DNA of 64,000 nucleotides from Mycolicibacterium grossiae. Its GTDB lineage: Bacteria > Actinomycetota > Actinomycetes > Mycobacteriales > Mycobacteriaceae. Position 1 is the stretch's first letter. Every line of letters starts with the position of its first letter. Under the pieces are notes generated by a model. That model had not been told where the DNA came from. It made no database searches and saw only the letters and a list, made by a program, of their open reading frames with translations. Location: NCBI RefSeq assembly GCF_008329645.1, contig NZ_CP043474.1, positions 3,968,001 through 4,032,000 on the forward strand, written 5' to 3'. Both the position numbers and the translations under genes were made by a program. Of this stretch, positions 38,170-47,312 are shown piece by piece.

Positions 38170-39003
38170 GTGATCCGCGGCGCGCTGTCCCTGGCGGGAC
38201 GGCTGCGCGTCACCCTCGGCTACGGCGTCCTCCTGGTCGCCGTGACGGCGATCCTGGTGGCGCTGGGGCCCGACGTCCGCGACGACGTCATCGCCCACGC
38301 CAGCACCAACCTGCACAACCTGCGACGGGGCCACGTCGGGACGCTGCTCGGCAGCGCCTTCGTGGTCGACGCCGGGTCCATCGCCATCTGGCTGCCGGGG
38401 CTGCTGTGCCTACTCGCCGTCGCCGAACTGGTGTGGGGTAGCGCCCGTCTGCTGATCGCCTTCGTCGCCGGGCACGTCGGCGCGACGCTGCTGGTCGCGG
38501 CGGGACTGGTCGCCGCGGTGCGCGGCGGATGGGCCTCGGCGGACATCGCGCGCGCCACCGACGTCGGCATGAGCTACCGCGCCACCGCGGTGCTCGGTGC
38601 GCTGACCGCCGCGATCCCCACTCGGCTGCGGCCGCCCTGGATGGCGTGGTGGCTGGGGGTGGCGGTGAGTTCGGTGGCCGTGGCCCAGGACTTCACCGGC
38701 GTGGGGCACGCCCTGGCGCTGCTCCTCGGGATGGCGGTGGCCGCCCGGTTCGGCGCCGGCGGCCGGTGGACCGGCTGGCGGGTCGGCCTGCTGTCGGTCG
38801 GCTGCTGGTTCGGCTTCCTGGTCCTCGCCAACACCGTGCCCGAGATGGCGGTCGCCGTCGCGACCGGCGCCCTGGCGGCCGCGGTCGCGGGGCTGACGGC
38901 CATGGCCCTGCGGCACCGGTCGTCGGCGACGCGCACGAACGAAAAGGTATCCAGGTCAATGGGTTTCGATGACACCCCGGCCAATCATCGCGTGCGACAG
39001 TAG
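38170..39003 (+). CDS. Rhomboid-like integral membrane protein (Rv1648-like)
   Basis: A 277-residue protein with six or so membrane helices. The pattern STNLHNLRRGHVGTLLGSAFVVD, AELVWGSARLLIAFVAGHVGATLL, DVGMSYRATAVLGALTAAIP and DFTGVGHALALLLGM follows the rhomboid fold. The Ser of GMSY and the His of GVGHAL sit where the catalytic Ser/His dyad lies, although the motif is GxSY rather than GxSG. Intramembrane protease activity is therefore possible but unproven. The start is GTG 38170, seven bases after the cyclase stop, suggesting co-transcription. The C-terminal tail is hydrophilic. Confidence 0.8.
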   Translation: MIRGALSLAGRLRVTLGYGVLLVAVTAILVALGPDVRDDVIAHASTNLHNLRRGHVGTLLGSAFVVDAGSIAIWLPGLLCLLAVAELVWGSARLLIAFVAGHVGATLLVAAGLVAAVRGGWASADIARATDVGMSYRATAVLGALTAAIPTRLRPPWMAWWLGVAVSSVAVAQDFTGVGHALALLLGMAVAARFGAGGRWTGWRVGLLSVGCWFGFLVLANTVPEMAVAVATGALAAAVAGLTAMALRHRSSATRTNEKVSRSMGFDDTPANHRVRQ

Positions 39004-39176
39004 GTGACGTTCCCCGTCGATGACGGTGACCGATGTCACCGCACGGCGCGAATGACGTTGCCGTACAGTATCTTCGGGTCGACGATTCGCCCGACGGCGC
39101 ACCTCGTGGCACCGTGAGCCTGAGAATCGCCTATGAACTCCGTGACAGTCCCACGAGCGGTCCGGACAATCGAATC

Positions 39177-39950
39177 ATGACGATGACGTCGGTGAATCCC
39201 CGCTCGCAACGCCCACGCCCCGCGATCCTCGGCCAGCTCCCACCCATCCGGCGCAGCGACGGGTCACCCATCCGCGTGCTGCTCGTGGACGACGAGCGGG
39301 CGTTGACCAACCTGGTCACGATGGCGTTGCGCTACGAGGGCTGGGTCGTGGAGGTGGCCCACGACGGACGCGACGCCCTGGCGAAGTTCGGCGCCGTCGG
39401 CCCCGACCTGGTGGTGCTCGACATCATGCTGCCCGACGTCGACGGCCTGCAGATCCTCGAGCGGGTGCGGTCGACGTCGGCCGCCACGCCGGTGCTGTTC
39501 CTCACCGCACGCGACTCCGTCGGCGACCGCGTCACCGGCCTCACCGCGGGCGCCGACGACTACATGACCAAGCCGTTCAGCCTCGAGGAGCTGGTGGCCC
39601 GGCTACGCGGGCTGCTGCGTCGCGCCAGCGAGACCACCCCTGCCGACGACGAGACCCTCGAGGTGGGTGGGCTGGTGCTGAACGGCGCCAGCCGGGAGGT
39701 GCACCGCGACGGCGACCGCGTCGAGCTGACCGCGACGGAGTTCGAATTGCTGCGCTACCTGATGCGCAATCCGCGTCGGGCGCTGCCGCGCGAGGAGATC
39801 CTCGAACGGGTGTGGAACTACTCGTTCGGGGGGCGGACGAGCATCGTCGACCTCTACGTCTCCTACCTGCGCAAGAAGCTCGACGCCGGCCGGGAACCGC
39901 TGATCCACACCGTGCGCGGCATCGGGTACCAACTGAGACCCCCGCAGTGA
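39177..39950 (+). CDS. OmpR-family response regulator (TrcR-like)
   Basis: A 257-residue transcription factor with an N-terminal extension and a receiver domain (IRVLLVDDERALTNLV, phosphoacceptor D82 in VVLDIMLPDVDG, Lys in ADDYMTKPF). A C-terminal winged-helix domain follows (VELTATEFELLRYLMRNPRRALPREEILERVW...GRTSIVDLYVSYLRKKLD). The length equals that of M. tuberculosis TrcR, its likely counterpart. Target genes are unknown. The start is ATG 39177, with GACAAT six bases upstream (leaderless). Its stop overlaps the GTG of the histidine kinase gene, so both are translated together. Confidence 0.93.
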   Translation: MTMTSVNPRSQRPRPAILGQLPPIRRSDGSPIRVLLVDDERALTNLVTMALRYEGWVVEVAHDGRDALAKFGAVGPDLVVLDIMLPDVDGLQILERVRSTSAATPVLFLTARDSVGDRVTGLTAGADDYMTKPFSLEELVARLRGLLRRASETTPADDETLEVGGLVLNGASREVHRDGDRVELTATEFELLRYLMRNPRRALPREEILERVWNYSFGGRTSIVDLYVSYLRKKLDAGREPLIHTVRGIGYQLRPPQ

Positions 39951-41416
39951 CGTCGGCGCGCCGCACCCCGTGGTGGCGGCCCCGCACCCTCAGCAGGCAG
40001 CTCAGTCTCGGGGTGTCGGCGCTGGTGACGGTGCTGGTCCTGGCCGTCGGCGGCGTCTCGGTCTACACGATGGGCAGCTACGTCACCGCGATGAGTGACG
40101 ACGAGGTGGCGCACTCGCTCGCCGCGTTCGCGCACGAGTACGCCCTCGGCGAGGGCAGGGGCGCGCTCGACGACGTCACCGGCCAGGCATCCGGCACCGT
40201 CATCGCCGTGCTGCGCGACGGGCGGGTGGTGCACTCCGCGTCGTTCGACGACGACGGACCGCGTCCGGCGTCCGCGGCGACGGTCGCCGCACTGCAGACC
40301 CGGGACTGGGCCGACGGTGACCCCCGGACCGTGGACGGCGGCGAGGCGGGCGCGTACCGCGCGGCGAGCACCACCGCCGGGGACGGGAGCACGCTGGTCG
40401 CCGCCGTGTCGCTGCGAGCCGCCCAGGAAGCCATCATGCGCAAGGTCATCGCCGTCGTCGCCATCACGGTCGCCGCCGCGCTCCTGGCCGCGGGCGGCAC
40501 GGTGGCGCTGGTGCGCCGGACACTGCGGCCGTTGCGACGGGTCGCCGCCACCGCGGCCCGGGCGGCGCGCCTGCCGCTGGCCGAGGAGGACCAACGCATC
40601 ACCGCGCGGGTGCGCCGCGCCGACACCGACCCGGACAACGAGGTCGGCATCGTCGGCGAGACGCTCAACCGCCTGCTGGCCAACGTCGACTCGGCGCTGG
40701 CCGTGCGGGCCGAGTCCGACCGCAGGATGCGGCGCTTCCTGACCGATGCGAGCCACGAGCTGCGCACGCCACTGGCCGCCATCCAGGGATACGCCGAACT
40801 CACCCGGCAGGACGGTGCGGCGCTGCCGGCCACCACCGAGTACGCCCTGGCCCGCATCGAGTCGGAGTCCCGGCGGATGACTGCGCTGGTGGGCGACATG
40901 CTGCTGCTGTCCCGGCTCGACGAGGGCCACGGCCTCGACGTCGGCCACCTGGACGTGTGCGCCCTGGTGGTCGACGCCGTCAACGACGTCGCCGTGACCG
41001 CCCCGGAGCACTCCTGGCGGGTCGGCCTCCCGGACGGGCCGGTATGGATCCGCGGCGACGCGGCGCGCCTGCACCAGGTGGTGACCAACCTGCTCGTCAA
41101 CGCCCGCAACCACACCCCACCGGGGGTCACGGTGACGACCGCCGTGCGTGCAGCGCCGCGGGACGACGGCGAGGTGGAACTGGAGGTGGCCGACGACGGT
41201 CCCGGCATCGACGCCGCGCTGCTGCCGGACCTCTTCGGCCGCTTCGTGCGGGCCCGCGGGACGCGCGCGCGGGAGACGGGCAGCTCGGGACTGGGGCTGG
41301 CCATCGTCGAGTCGATCACCGCCGCGCACGGCGGCACGGTCACGGTACGGTCCGAGCCCGGCCGCACCGCGTTCACGGTGCGCCTGCCCGCTGCGACGGG
41401 GGCGGCGCCGGGGTAG
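39947..41416 (+). CDS. Membrane sensor histidine kinase (TrcS-like)
   Basis: Partner of the upstream response regulator; GTG 39947 overlaps its stop. The 489-residue protein has a membrane helix (about 20-45), an extracytoplasmic sensor domain (about 46-163) and a second helix (about 167-189). A HAMP domain, the DHp helix with DASHELRTPLAAIQGYAELTR (phospho-His270) and an HATPase_c domain follow (N box NLLVNARNHTPPG; G boxes VADDGPGIDAALLPDLFGRF and GSSGLGLAIVESITAAHGG). The sensed signal cannot be told. Confidence 0.93.
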   Translation: MTSARRTPWWRPRTLSRQLSLGVSALVTVLVLAVGGVSVYTMGSYVTAMSDDEVAHSLAAFAHEYALGEGRGALDDVTGQASGTVIAVLRDGRVVHSASFDDDGPRPASAATVAALQTRDWADGDPRTVDGGEAGAYRAASTTAGDGSTLVAAVSLRAAQEAIMRKVIAVVAITVAAALLAAGGTVALVRRTLRPLRRVAATAARAARLPLAEEDQRITARVRRADTDPDNEVGIVGETLNRLLANVDSALAVRAESDRRMRRFLTDASHELRTPLAAIQGYAELTRQDGAALPATTEYALARIESESRRMTALVGDMLLLSRLDEGHGLDVGHLDVCALVVDAVNDVAVTAPEHSWRVGLPDGPVWIRGDAARLHQVVTNLLVNARNHTPPGVTVTTAVRAAPRDDGEVELEVADDGPGIDAALLPDLFGRFVRARGTRARETGSSGLGLAIVESITAAHGGTVTVRSEPGRTAFTVRLPAATGAAPG

Positions 41417-41440
41417 CGCGGGTCACAGGCGGTGCGTGGC

Positions 41441-41446
41441 TATGAT
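41441..41446 (+). promoter_or_regulatory. -10 element of pheST, leaderless
   Basis: TATGAT, six bases before GTG 41453: the clearest example in the window of a -10 placed to start transcription at the initiation codon. Confidence 0.65.
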
Positions 41447-41452
41447 CGCCGG

Positions 41453-42514
41453 GTGGCTGAGCCGCCAGGCGACCCGACGCCCACCCAGGACCTCTCCGAG
41501 GATGCGCTGACCAGTGCGGTCGGCGCTGCTCGTCGCGCCTTCGACGCCGCGCCGGACCTCGACGGGCTGGCACGCGCCAAGACCGAGCACCTCGGTGACC
41601 GGTCGCCGATCGCGCTGGCGCGCCAGGCCCTCGGCACGCTGCCGAAGTCCGACCGGGCCGATGCCGGCAAGCGGGTCAACGTCGCGCGCACCGCCGCGCA
41701 AGCCGCCTACGACGAGCGCTTGGAGGTGCTGCGCGCCGAGCGCGACGCCGCGGTACTGGTCGCCGAGCGGATCGACGTGACGCTGCCCTCGACGCGGCAG
41801 CCCGTCGGCGCCCGCCACCCGATCACGATCCTCGCCGAGAACGTGGCCGACACCTTCGTCGCGATGGGGTGGGAGCTGGCCGAGGGGCCGGAGGTCGAGA
41901 CCGAGCAGTTCAACTTCGACGCGCTCAACTTCCCGCCGGACCATCCCGCCCGCAGCGAGCAGGACACCTTCCACGTGGCGCCGGAGGGATCCCGGCAGGT
42001 GCTGCGGACGCACACCTCGCCCGTGCAGATCCGCGCCCTGCTGGAACGCGAGCTGCCGGTGTACATCGTGTCGATCGGGCGCACCTTCCGCACCGACGAA
42101 CTCGACGCCACCCACACCCCGGTGTTCCATCAGGTGGAGGGCCTCGCCGTCGACCGTGGGCTCACCATGGCCCACCTCAAGGGCACGCTGGACGCGTTCG
42201 CGCGCGCCCAGTTCGGGCCCCAGGGGCGCACCCGGTTCCGGCCGCACTTCTTCCCGTTCACCGAACCGTCCGCGGAGGTGGACGTCTGGTTCGAGAACAA
42301 GAAGGGCGGCCCCGGCTGGGTGGAGTGGGGCGGCTGCGGCATGGTGAATCCGAACGTGTTGCGCGCGTGCGGAATCGATCCGGCGGAGTACTCCGGCTTC
42401 GCCTTCGGCATGGGATTGGAGCGCACCCTGCAGTTCCGCAACGGCATCCCGGACATGCGCGACATGGTCGAGGGCGACGTGCGCTTCTCGCTGCCGTTCG
42501 GGGTGGGCGCCTGA
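41453..42514 (+). CDS. pheS: Phenylalanyl-tRNA synthetase alpha subunit
   Basis: Catalytic class II subunit of the (alpha-beta)2 enzyme that charges tRNA-Phe. The 353-residue protein has an N-terminal coiled coil, then motif 1 region (GARHPITILAENVADTFVAMGWELAEGPEVETEQFNFDALNFP), motif 2 (IGRTFRTDELDATHTPVFHQVEGLAVD) and motif 3 (GFAFGMGLERTLQFRNGIPDMR). The GTG 41453 start is set by the leaderless -10 at 41441; GTG 41432 precedes that promoter. The stop overlaps the pheT start (TGATG). Confidence 0.97.
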   Translation: MAEPPGDPTPTQDLSEDALTSAVGAARRAFDAAPDLDGLARAKTEHLGDRSPIALARQALGTLPKSDRADAGKRVNVARTAAQAAYDERLEVLRAERDAAVLVAERIDVTLPSTRQPVGARHPITILAENVADTFVAMGWELAEGPEVETEQFNFDALNFPPDHPARSEQDTFHVAPEGSRQVLRTHTSPVQIRALLERELPVYIVSIGRTFRTDELDATHTPVFHQVEGLAVDRGLTMAHLKGTLDAFARAQFGPQGRTRFRPHFFPFTEPSAEVDVWFENKKGGPGWVEWGGCGMVNPNVLRACGIDPAEYSGFAFGMGLERTLQFRNGIPDMRDMVEGDVRFSLPFGVGA

Positions 42515-45009
42515 TGCGCGTTTCCTACAGCTGGCTGCGCGAGGTGGTGCGGGCCGGCGCCCCCGGATGGGACGTGCCCAGCGACGAACTCGAGCGGGCC
42601 CTCATCGCCATCGGCCACGAGGTCGAGGAGATCGTGCCGGTCGGGCCGGTCACCGGACCGCTGACGGTGGGTCGCGTGGTCGACATCGAGGAACTCACGG
42701 GGTTCAAGAAGCCGATCCGCGCGTGCAAGGTCGACGTCGGGGTACACGGCATCGACGGTCAACCGCGTGACATCGTCTGTGGCGCAACGAACTTCGCGGT
42801 GGGCGATCTGGTCGTCGTCGCGCTGCCGGGTACCACGCTGCCGGGCGACTTCACGATCGCCAAGCGCAAGACCTACGGCCGGACGTCCGACGGCATGATC
42901 TGCTCGGCAGCCGAACTCAACCTCGGCGTCGACCACAGCGGCATCCTGGTGCTGCCGCCCGGCACGGCCGAGCCCGGCGCCTCGGCGATCGACGTCGTCG
43001 GGCTCGACGACGTCGTCTTCCACCTCGCGATCACCCCGGACCGCGGCTACTGCCTGTCGATCCGCGGGATGGCACGCGAGATCGCCTGCGCCTACGACCT
43101 GGACTACGTCGACCCCGCTGACGTGCCCGCACTTCCGGCAGATGGTGACGCGTGGCCGCTGACGGTCCGGCCCGAAACCGGAGTGCAGCGCTTCGGCCTG
43201 CGCCCGGTGACCGGCATCGACCCGGCCGCCGTGTCGCCCTGGTGGCTGCAGCGCCGGCTGCTGCTCAGCGGCATCCGCGCCATCTCGCCCGCCGTCGACG
43301 TCACCAACTACGTGATGCTCGAACTCGGCCAGCCGATGCACGCCCACGACCGGACCCTGATCAGCGGCGGCTTCGACGTCCGCCTCGCCGAACCCGGCGA
43401 GACCGTGGTGACGCTCGACGACGTCCGGCGCACCCTGAACGCGGGCGACGTCCTGATCGTCGACGACGTGGCGACCGCCGCGATCGGCGGCATCATGGGC
43501 GCCGGCACCACCGAGGTCCGGGACACCACCACCGACGTGCTGCTCGAGGCGGCGGTGTGGGACCCCGCCGCGGTCTCGCGGACGCAGCGCCGCCTGCGGC
43601 TGGTCAGCGAGGCGGGCAGGCGCTACGAGCGCACCGTCGACCCGGCCATCGCGGTCGCCGCCCTCGACCGCGGCGCCGCCCTGCTCGCCGAGATCGCCGG
43701 CGGCACCGCCGAACCGACGCTGACCGACTGGCGCGGCGACCCGCCGCGCACCGACTGGTCGCCGGCTCCGGTGACGATGCCCGCCGACCTGCCCGACCGC
43801 GTCGCCGGAATCGGCTACCCGGAGGGCGCCGCGGTCCGCCGTCTCACCCAGATCGGCGGACGGGTCGAGTCCTCCGATGGGTCGGTCACCGTGACGCCGC
43901 CGAGCTGGCGGCCGGACCTGCGCGAGCCCGCGGACCTCGTCGAGGAGGTGCTGCGGCTCGAGGGACTCGACCGCATCCCGTCGGTGCTGCCCGCCGCGCC
44001 GGCCGGCCGCGGTCTGACCCCCGGGCAGTCGCGTCGCCGCGCGATCGGCAAGGCGCTGGCGCTCTCCGGGTTCGTCGAGGTGCTGCCCACCCCGTTCCTG
44101 CCCGCCGGGATCTTCGACACCTGGGGCCTGGCACCCGACGACCCGCGCCGCGCGACGATGGCGGTGCTCAACCCGCTGGAGTCCGACCGCCCCGCGCTCG
44201 CCTCGACGCTGTTGCCCGGCCTGCTGGAGGCGTTGTCGCGCAACGTGTCCCGTGGCAACGGCGACGTGGCGCTGTTCGGCATCGAGCAGGTGGTGCTCGC
44301 CACGCCGCGGACCCGGCCGCTGGACCGGATCCCGACCGACCGCCGGCCCACCGACGACGAGCGCGCGACGATCGACGACTCGTTGCCCCACCAGCCGCTG
44401 CACGTCGCGATGGTGCTGGCCGGTCTGCGCGAGCCGGCGGGACCGTGGGGCCGCGGCCGCCCGGTCGAGGCCGCCGACGCCTTCGAGGCGGTGCGAGTGG
44501 TGGCCCGTGCGTGCGACGTCGACGTGACCCTGCGCGCAGCCCGGGAGCTGCCGTGGCACCCGGGGCGCTGCGCCGAGGTGCTCGTCGGCGACCGCGTCGT
44601 CGGGCATGCCGGCCAGTTGCACCCGGCGGTGATCGAACGGTCCGGGCTGCCGAAGGGGACGTGCGCGGTCGAACTGGACCTCGACGCCGTGCCGTTGAGC
44701 GGGCGCCTGCCGGTGCCGGCGGTGTCGCCGTTCCCGGCCGTGTTCCAGGACGTCAGCCTGGTCGTCGACGACGACGTGCCCGCCCAGGACGTCGTCGACA
44801 CCGTTCGTCTCGGGGCGGGGGACCTGCTCGAGGACGTCCGGCTGTTCGACGTGTACACCGGCCCGCAGATCGGCGAGGGTCGCACGTCGCTGACCCTGGC
44901 CCTGCGCTTCCGCGCACCGGACCGCACGCTGACCGAGGACGAGGCCAGCGCGGCGCGCGACGCGGCAGTGGTGCTCGCGGGGCAGCGGCACGGCGCCGAA
45001 CAACGGTAA
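42514..45009 (+). CDS. pheT: Phenylalanyl-tRNA synthetase beta subunit
   Basis: An 831-residue partner of PheS, with the same length as the M. tuberculosis protein. Domains in order: an N-terminal EMAP/tRNA-binding OB fold (about 40-155, VGRVVDIEELTGFKKPIRACKVDVG), B3/B4 editing domain (about 210-390, with SPAVDVTNYVMLELGQPMHAHD), B5, catalytic-like core (about 470-700) and a C-terminal ferredoxin-fold anticodon-binding domain (VSPFPAVFQDVSLVVDDDVPAQDVVDTVR...). Translation is coupled to pheS by a one-base overlap. A long antisense frame opposite this gene is a GC artefact. Confidence 0.97.
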   Translation: MRVSYSWLREVVRAGAPGWDVPSDELERALIAIGHEVEEIVPVGPVTGPLTVGRVVDIEELTGFKKPIRACKVDVGVHGIDGQPRDIVCGATNFAVGDLVVVALPGTTLPGDFTIAKRKTYGRTSDGMICSAAELNLGVDHSGILVLPPGTAEPGASAIDVVGLDDVVFHLAITPDRGYCLSIRGMAREIACAYDLDYVDPADVPALPADGDAWPLTVRPETGVQRFGLRPVTGIDPAAVSPWWLQRRLLLSGIRAISPAVDVTNYVMLELGQPMHAHDRTLISGGFDVRLAEPGETVVTLDDVRRTLNAGDVLIVDDVATAAIGGIMGAGTTEVRDTTTDVLLEAAVWDPAAVSRTQRRLRLVSEAGRRYERTVDPAIAVAALDRGAALLAEIAGGTAEPTLTDWRGDPPRTDWSPAPVTMPADLPDRVAGIGYPEGAAVRRLTQIGGRVESSDGSVTVTPPSWRPDLREPADLVEEVLRLEGLDRIPSVLPAAPAGRGLTPGQSRRRAIGKALALSGFVEVLPTPFLPAGIFDTWGLAPDDPRRATMAVLNPLESDRPALASTLLPGLLEALSRNVSRGNGDVALFGIEQVVLATPRTRPLDRIPTDRRPTDDERATIDDSLPHQPLHVAMVLAGLREPAGPWGRGRPVEAADAFEAVRVVARACDVDVTLRAARELPWHPGRCAEVLVGDRVVGHAGQLHPAVIERSGLPKGTCAVELDLDAVPLSGRLPVPAVSPFPAVFQDVSLVVDDDVPAQDVVDTVRLGAGDLLEDVRLFDVYTGPQIGEGRTSLTLALRFRAPDRTLTEDEASAARDAAVVLAGQRHGAEQR

Positions 45010-45024
45010 TGAATTTGCAGGAGT

Positions 45025-45040
45025 CTGCATAACCATGCAA
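45025..45040 (+). promoter_or_regulatory. ArgR operator (ARG box) upstream of argC
   Basis: CTGCATAACCATGCAA, a palindrome (TGCAT-AACC-ATGCA) nearly identical to the 16-bp operator I recall for mycobacterial ArgR (TTGCATAACGATGCAA). A second, weaker site (TTGCAGGAGTCTGCA, 45015-45029) overlaps it. The box lies just upstream of the predicted leaderless start of argC, so bound ArgR-arginine would block the promoter. Confidence 0.8.
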
Positions 45041-45051
45041 GACTTCGTGCC

Positions 45052-46092
45052 ATGACACCGATGTCGGTCGCCGTCGCGGGGGCCAGCGGCTACGCCGGCG
45101 GCGAGATCCTCCGCCTCCTGCTCGGCCATCCGGCGCTCGGTGACGGGCGCCTGAGAATCGGCGCCCTGACCGCCGCCGCCAGTGCCGGCACGGACGTCAC
45201 CGAACACCACCCGCACCTGCTGCCGCTGACGGGCCGCACGCTCGAGCCGACCACCGCCGACGTCCTCGCCGGTCACGACGTGGTGTTCCTGGCGCTGCCG
45301 CACGGCCACTCCGGCGAGATCGCCGAACGGCTGGGCCCCGACACCCTCGTCGTCGACTGCGGGGCGGACTTCCGGCTCACCGACGCCGCGGCGTGGGAAC
45401 GGTTCTACGGCTCCGCCCACGCCGGCAGCTGGCCCTACGGACTGCCCGAACTGCCCGGCGGCCGCGAGGCCCTGCGCGCGACCCGGCGGATCGCCGTCCC
45501 GGGCTGCTACCCGACCGCGGCGCTGCTCGCGATGCTGCCCGCCGTCGCGGCCGACCTCGTCGACCCCGCAGTGACGGTCGTGGCCGTCAGCGGCACGTCC
45601 GGCGCCGGCCGCGCCGCCAAGGTCGACCTGCTGGGCTCGGAGGTCATCGGGTCCGCACGGGCCTACGGCGTCGGCGGCGCACACCGGCACACCCCGGAGA
45701 TCGCGCAGGGACTGCGCCGGGTCACCGAGCGCTCCGTGACGGTGTCCTTCACCCCGGTGCTCATCCCGACCTCGCGCGGCATCCTCGCCACGTGCACCGC
45801 GCCCACGACCGCGACGGCCGGCGAGATTCGGGCCGCCTACGAGAAGGCCTACGGCGACGAACCCTTCGTGCACCTGCTGCCCGACGGCAGGCTGCCGCGG
45901 ACCGGCTCGGTGATCGGCAGCAACGCCGCCCAGGTGGCCGTCGCCGTCGATGCCGACGCCGGTGTGCTGGTCGCGCTGTGCGCCATCGACAACCTCGTCA
46001 AGGGCACCGGCGGAGCGGCGGTGCAGTCGATGAACCTGGCCCTGGGCTGGCCCGAGACGGAGGGACTGTCGACCGTGGGATTGGCACCGTGA
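45052..46092 (+). CDS. argC: N-acetyl-gamma-glutamyl-phosphate reductase
   Basis: NADPH-dependent third step of arginine synthesis. The 346-residue protein starts with a Rossmann GASGYAGGEILRLLL motif; the catalytic Cys152 is in VPGCYPTA, and SGTSGAGRAAK and VGGAHRHTPEI follow. First gene of the eight-gene arg operon, right behind the ARG box. The start is ATG 45052, consistent with AAGACT seven bases upstream; ATG 45061 is possible. Confidence 0.97.
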   Translation: MTPMSVAVAGASGYAGGEILRLLLGHPALGDGRLRIGALTAAASAGTDVTEHHPHLLPLTGRTLEPTTADVLAGHDVVFLALPHGHSGEIAERLGPDTLVVDCGADFRLTDAAAWERFYGSAHAGSWPYGLPELPGGREALRATRRIAVPGCYPTAALLAMLPAVAADLVDPAVTVVAVSGTSGAGRAAKVDLLGSEVIGSARAYGVGGAHRHTPEIAQGLRRVTERSVTVSFTPVLIPTSRGILATCTAPTTATAGEIRAAYEKAYGDEPFVHLLPDGRLPRTGSVIGSNAAQVAVAVDADAGVLVALCAIDNLVKGTGGAAVQSMNLALGWPETEGLSTVGLAP

Positions 46093-47312
46093 CCGGGCAG
46101 CAGGCGCCGGCGGGCATCGCGAGGATCGTCCGCACCCAGGGCGTCACGGCACCCGCCGGATTCCGGGCGACCGGCATCTCCGCGGGCATCAAGGCCTCCG
46201 GCAAGCCCGATCTGGCGCTCGTCCTCAACGAGGGCCCCGATCACGCGGCCGCGGCGGTCTTCACGCGCAACAAGGTGAAGGCCGCACCGGTGCTGTGGAC
46301 CCAGCAGGTCATGACGACGCGCCGGTTGCGCGCGGTGATCCTCAACTCCGGTGGCGCCAACGCGTGCACCGGCCCGGGCGGCTTCCAGGACACCCACGCC
46401 ACCGCCGAGGCCGTCGCCACCGCACTGTCGGACTGGGGCACCGAGACCGGCGCCATCGAGGTGGCGGTGTGCTCGACGGGGCTCATCGGCGACCGGCTGC
46501 CCATGGCGAAGGTGCTGGCCGGCGTCACCGAGATCGTGCACGAGATGGCGGGCGGTCTGACCGGCGGCACCGAGGCCGCGACCGCCATCATGACCACCGA
46601 CACCGTCCCCAAGCAGGTGGCGCTGCACCACGACGGCAACTGGACGGTGGGCGGCATGGCGAAGGGCGCGGGCATGCTCGCACCGTCGCTGGCCACGATG
46701 CTCGTCGTCCTCACCACCGATGCGGTGGCCGACGCCGACGCGCTCGACCGCGCGCTGCGCCGCGCCACCGCGCGCACCTTCGACCGCCTCGACGTCGACG
46801 GCAGCTGCTCCACCAACGACACCGTGTTGCTGCTGAGCTCCGGCGCCAGCGAGATCGCGCCCAGCCAGGACGACCTCGACGCCGCGGTCCTGGCCGTCTG
46901 CGACGACCTGTGCGCTCAGCTGCAGGCCGACGCGGAGGGCGTCACCAAGCGCATCGCCGTCACCGTGACCGGTGCGGCCAGCGAGGACGACGCCGTCGTC
47001 GCCGCACGCGTCATCGCGCGCGACAGCCTGGTGAAGACGGCGCTGTTCGGCTCCGACCCCAACTGGGGTCGCGTCCTCGCCGCCGTCGGGATGGCGCCGG
47101 TCGACCTCGATCCGGACCGGATCACCGTGTCGTTCAACGGCTCTCCGGTGTGCGTCGACGGCGTCGGCGCGCCCGGCGCCCGCGAGGTCGACCTGACCGG
47201 GCCCGACGTCGAGGTGGTGGTGGACCTGGCCGTCGGCGGGGGTGCGGCGACCATCCGCACCACCGACCTGTCGCACGCCTACGTCGAAGAGAACTCGGCG
47301 TACTCGTCGTGA
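46089..47312 (+). CDS. argJ: Bifunctional ornithine acetyltransferase / N-acetylglutamate synthase
   Basis: Transfers the acetyl group from acetylornithine to glutamate, recycling it (and in some species also using acetyl-CoA). The 407-residue precursor self-cleaves before the nucleophile Thr203 in APSLATMLV; KGAGM precedes it. Other conserved segments are SGGANACTG, STGLIGDRLPM and LFGSDPNWGR. GTG 46089 overlaps the argC stop (GTGA), showing translational coupling. Confidence 0.97.
   Translation: MTGQQAPAGIARIVRTQGVTAPAGFRATGISAGIKASGKPDLALVLNEGPDHAAAAVFTRNKVKAAPVLWTQQVMTTRRLRAVILNSGGANACTGPGGFQDTHATAEAVATALSDWGTETGAIEVAVCSTGLIGDRLPMAKVLAGVTEIVHEMAGGLTGGTEAATAIMTTDTVPKQVALHHDGNWTVGGMAKGAGMLAPSLATMLVVLTTDAVADADALDRALRRATARTFDRLDVDGSCSTNDTVLLLSSGASEIAPSQDDLDAAVLAVCDDLCAQLQADAEGVTKRIAVTVTGAASEDDAVVAARVIARDSLVKTALFGSDPNWGRVLAAVGMAPVDLDPDRITVSFNGSPVCVDGVGAPGAREVDLTGPDVEVVVDLAVGGGAATIRTTDLSHAYVEENSAYSS

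Noticed and set aside
42130..45873. 1247-residue antisense frame opposite pheT and argC
   Set aside because: Arg/Gly/Val-rich composition typical of the complementary strand of high-GC genes; pheT and argC on the plus strand are unmistakable.
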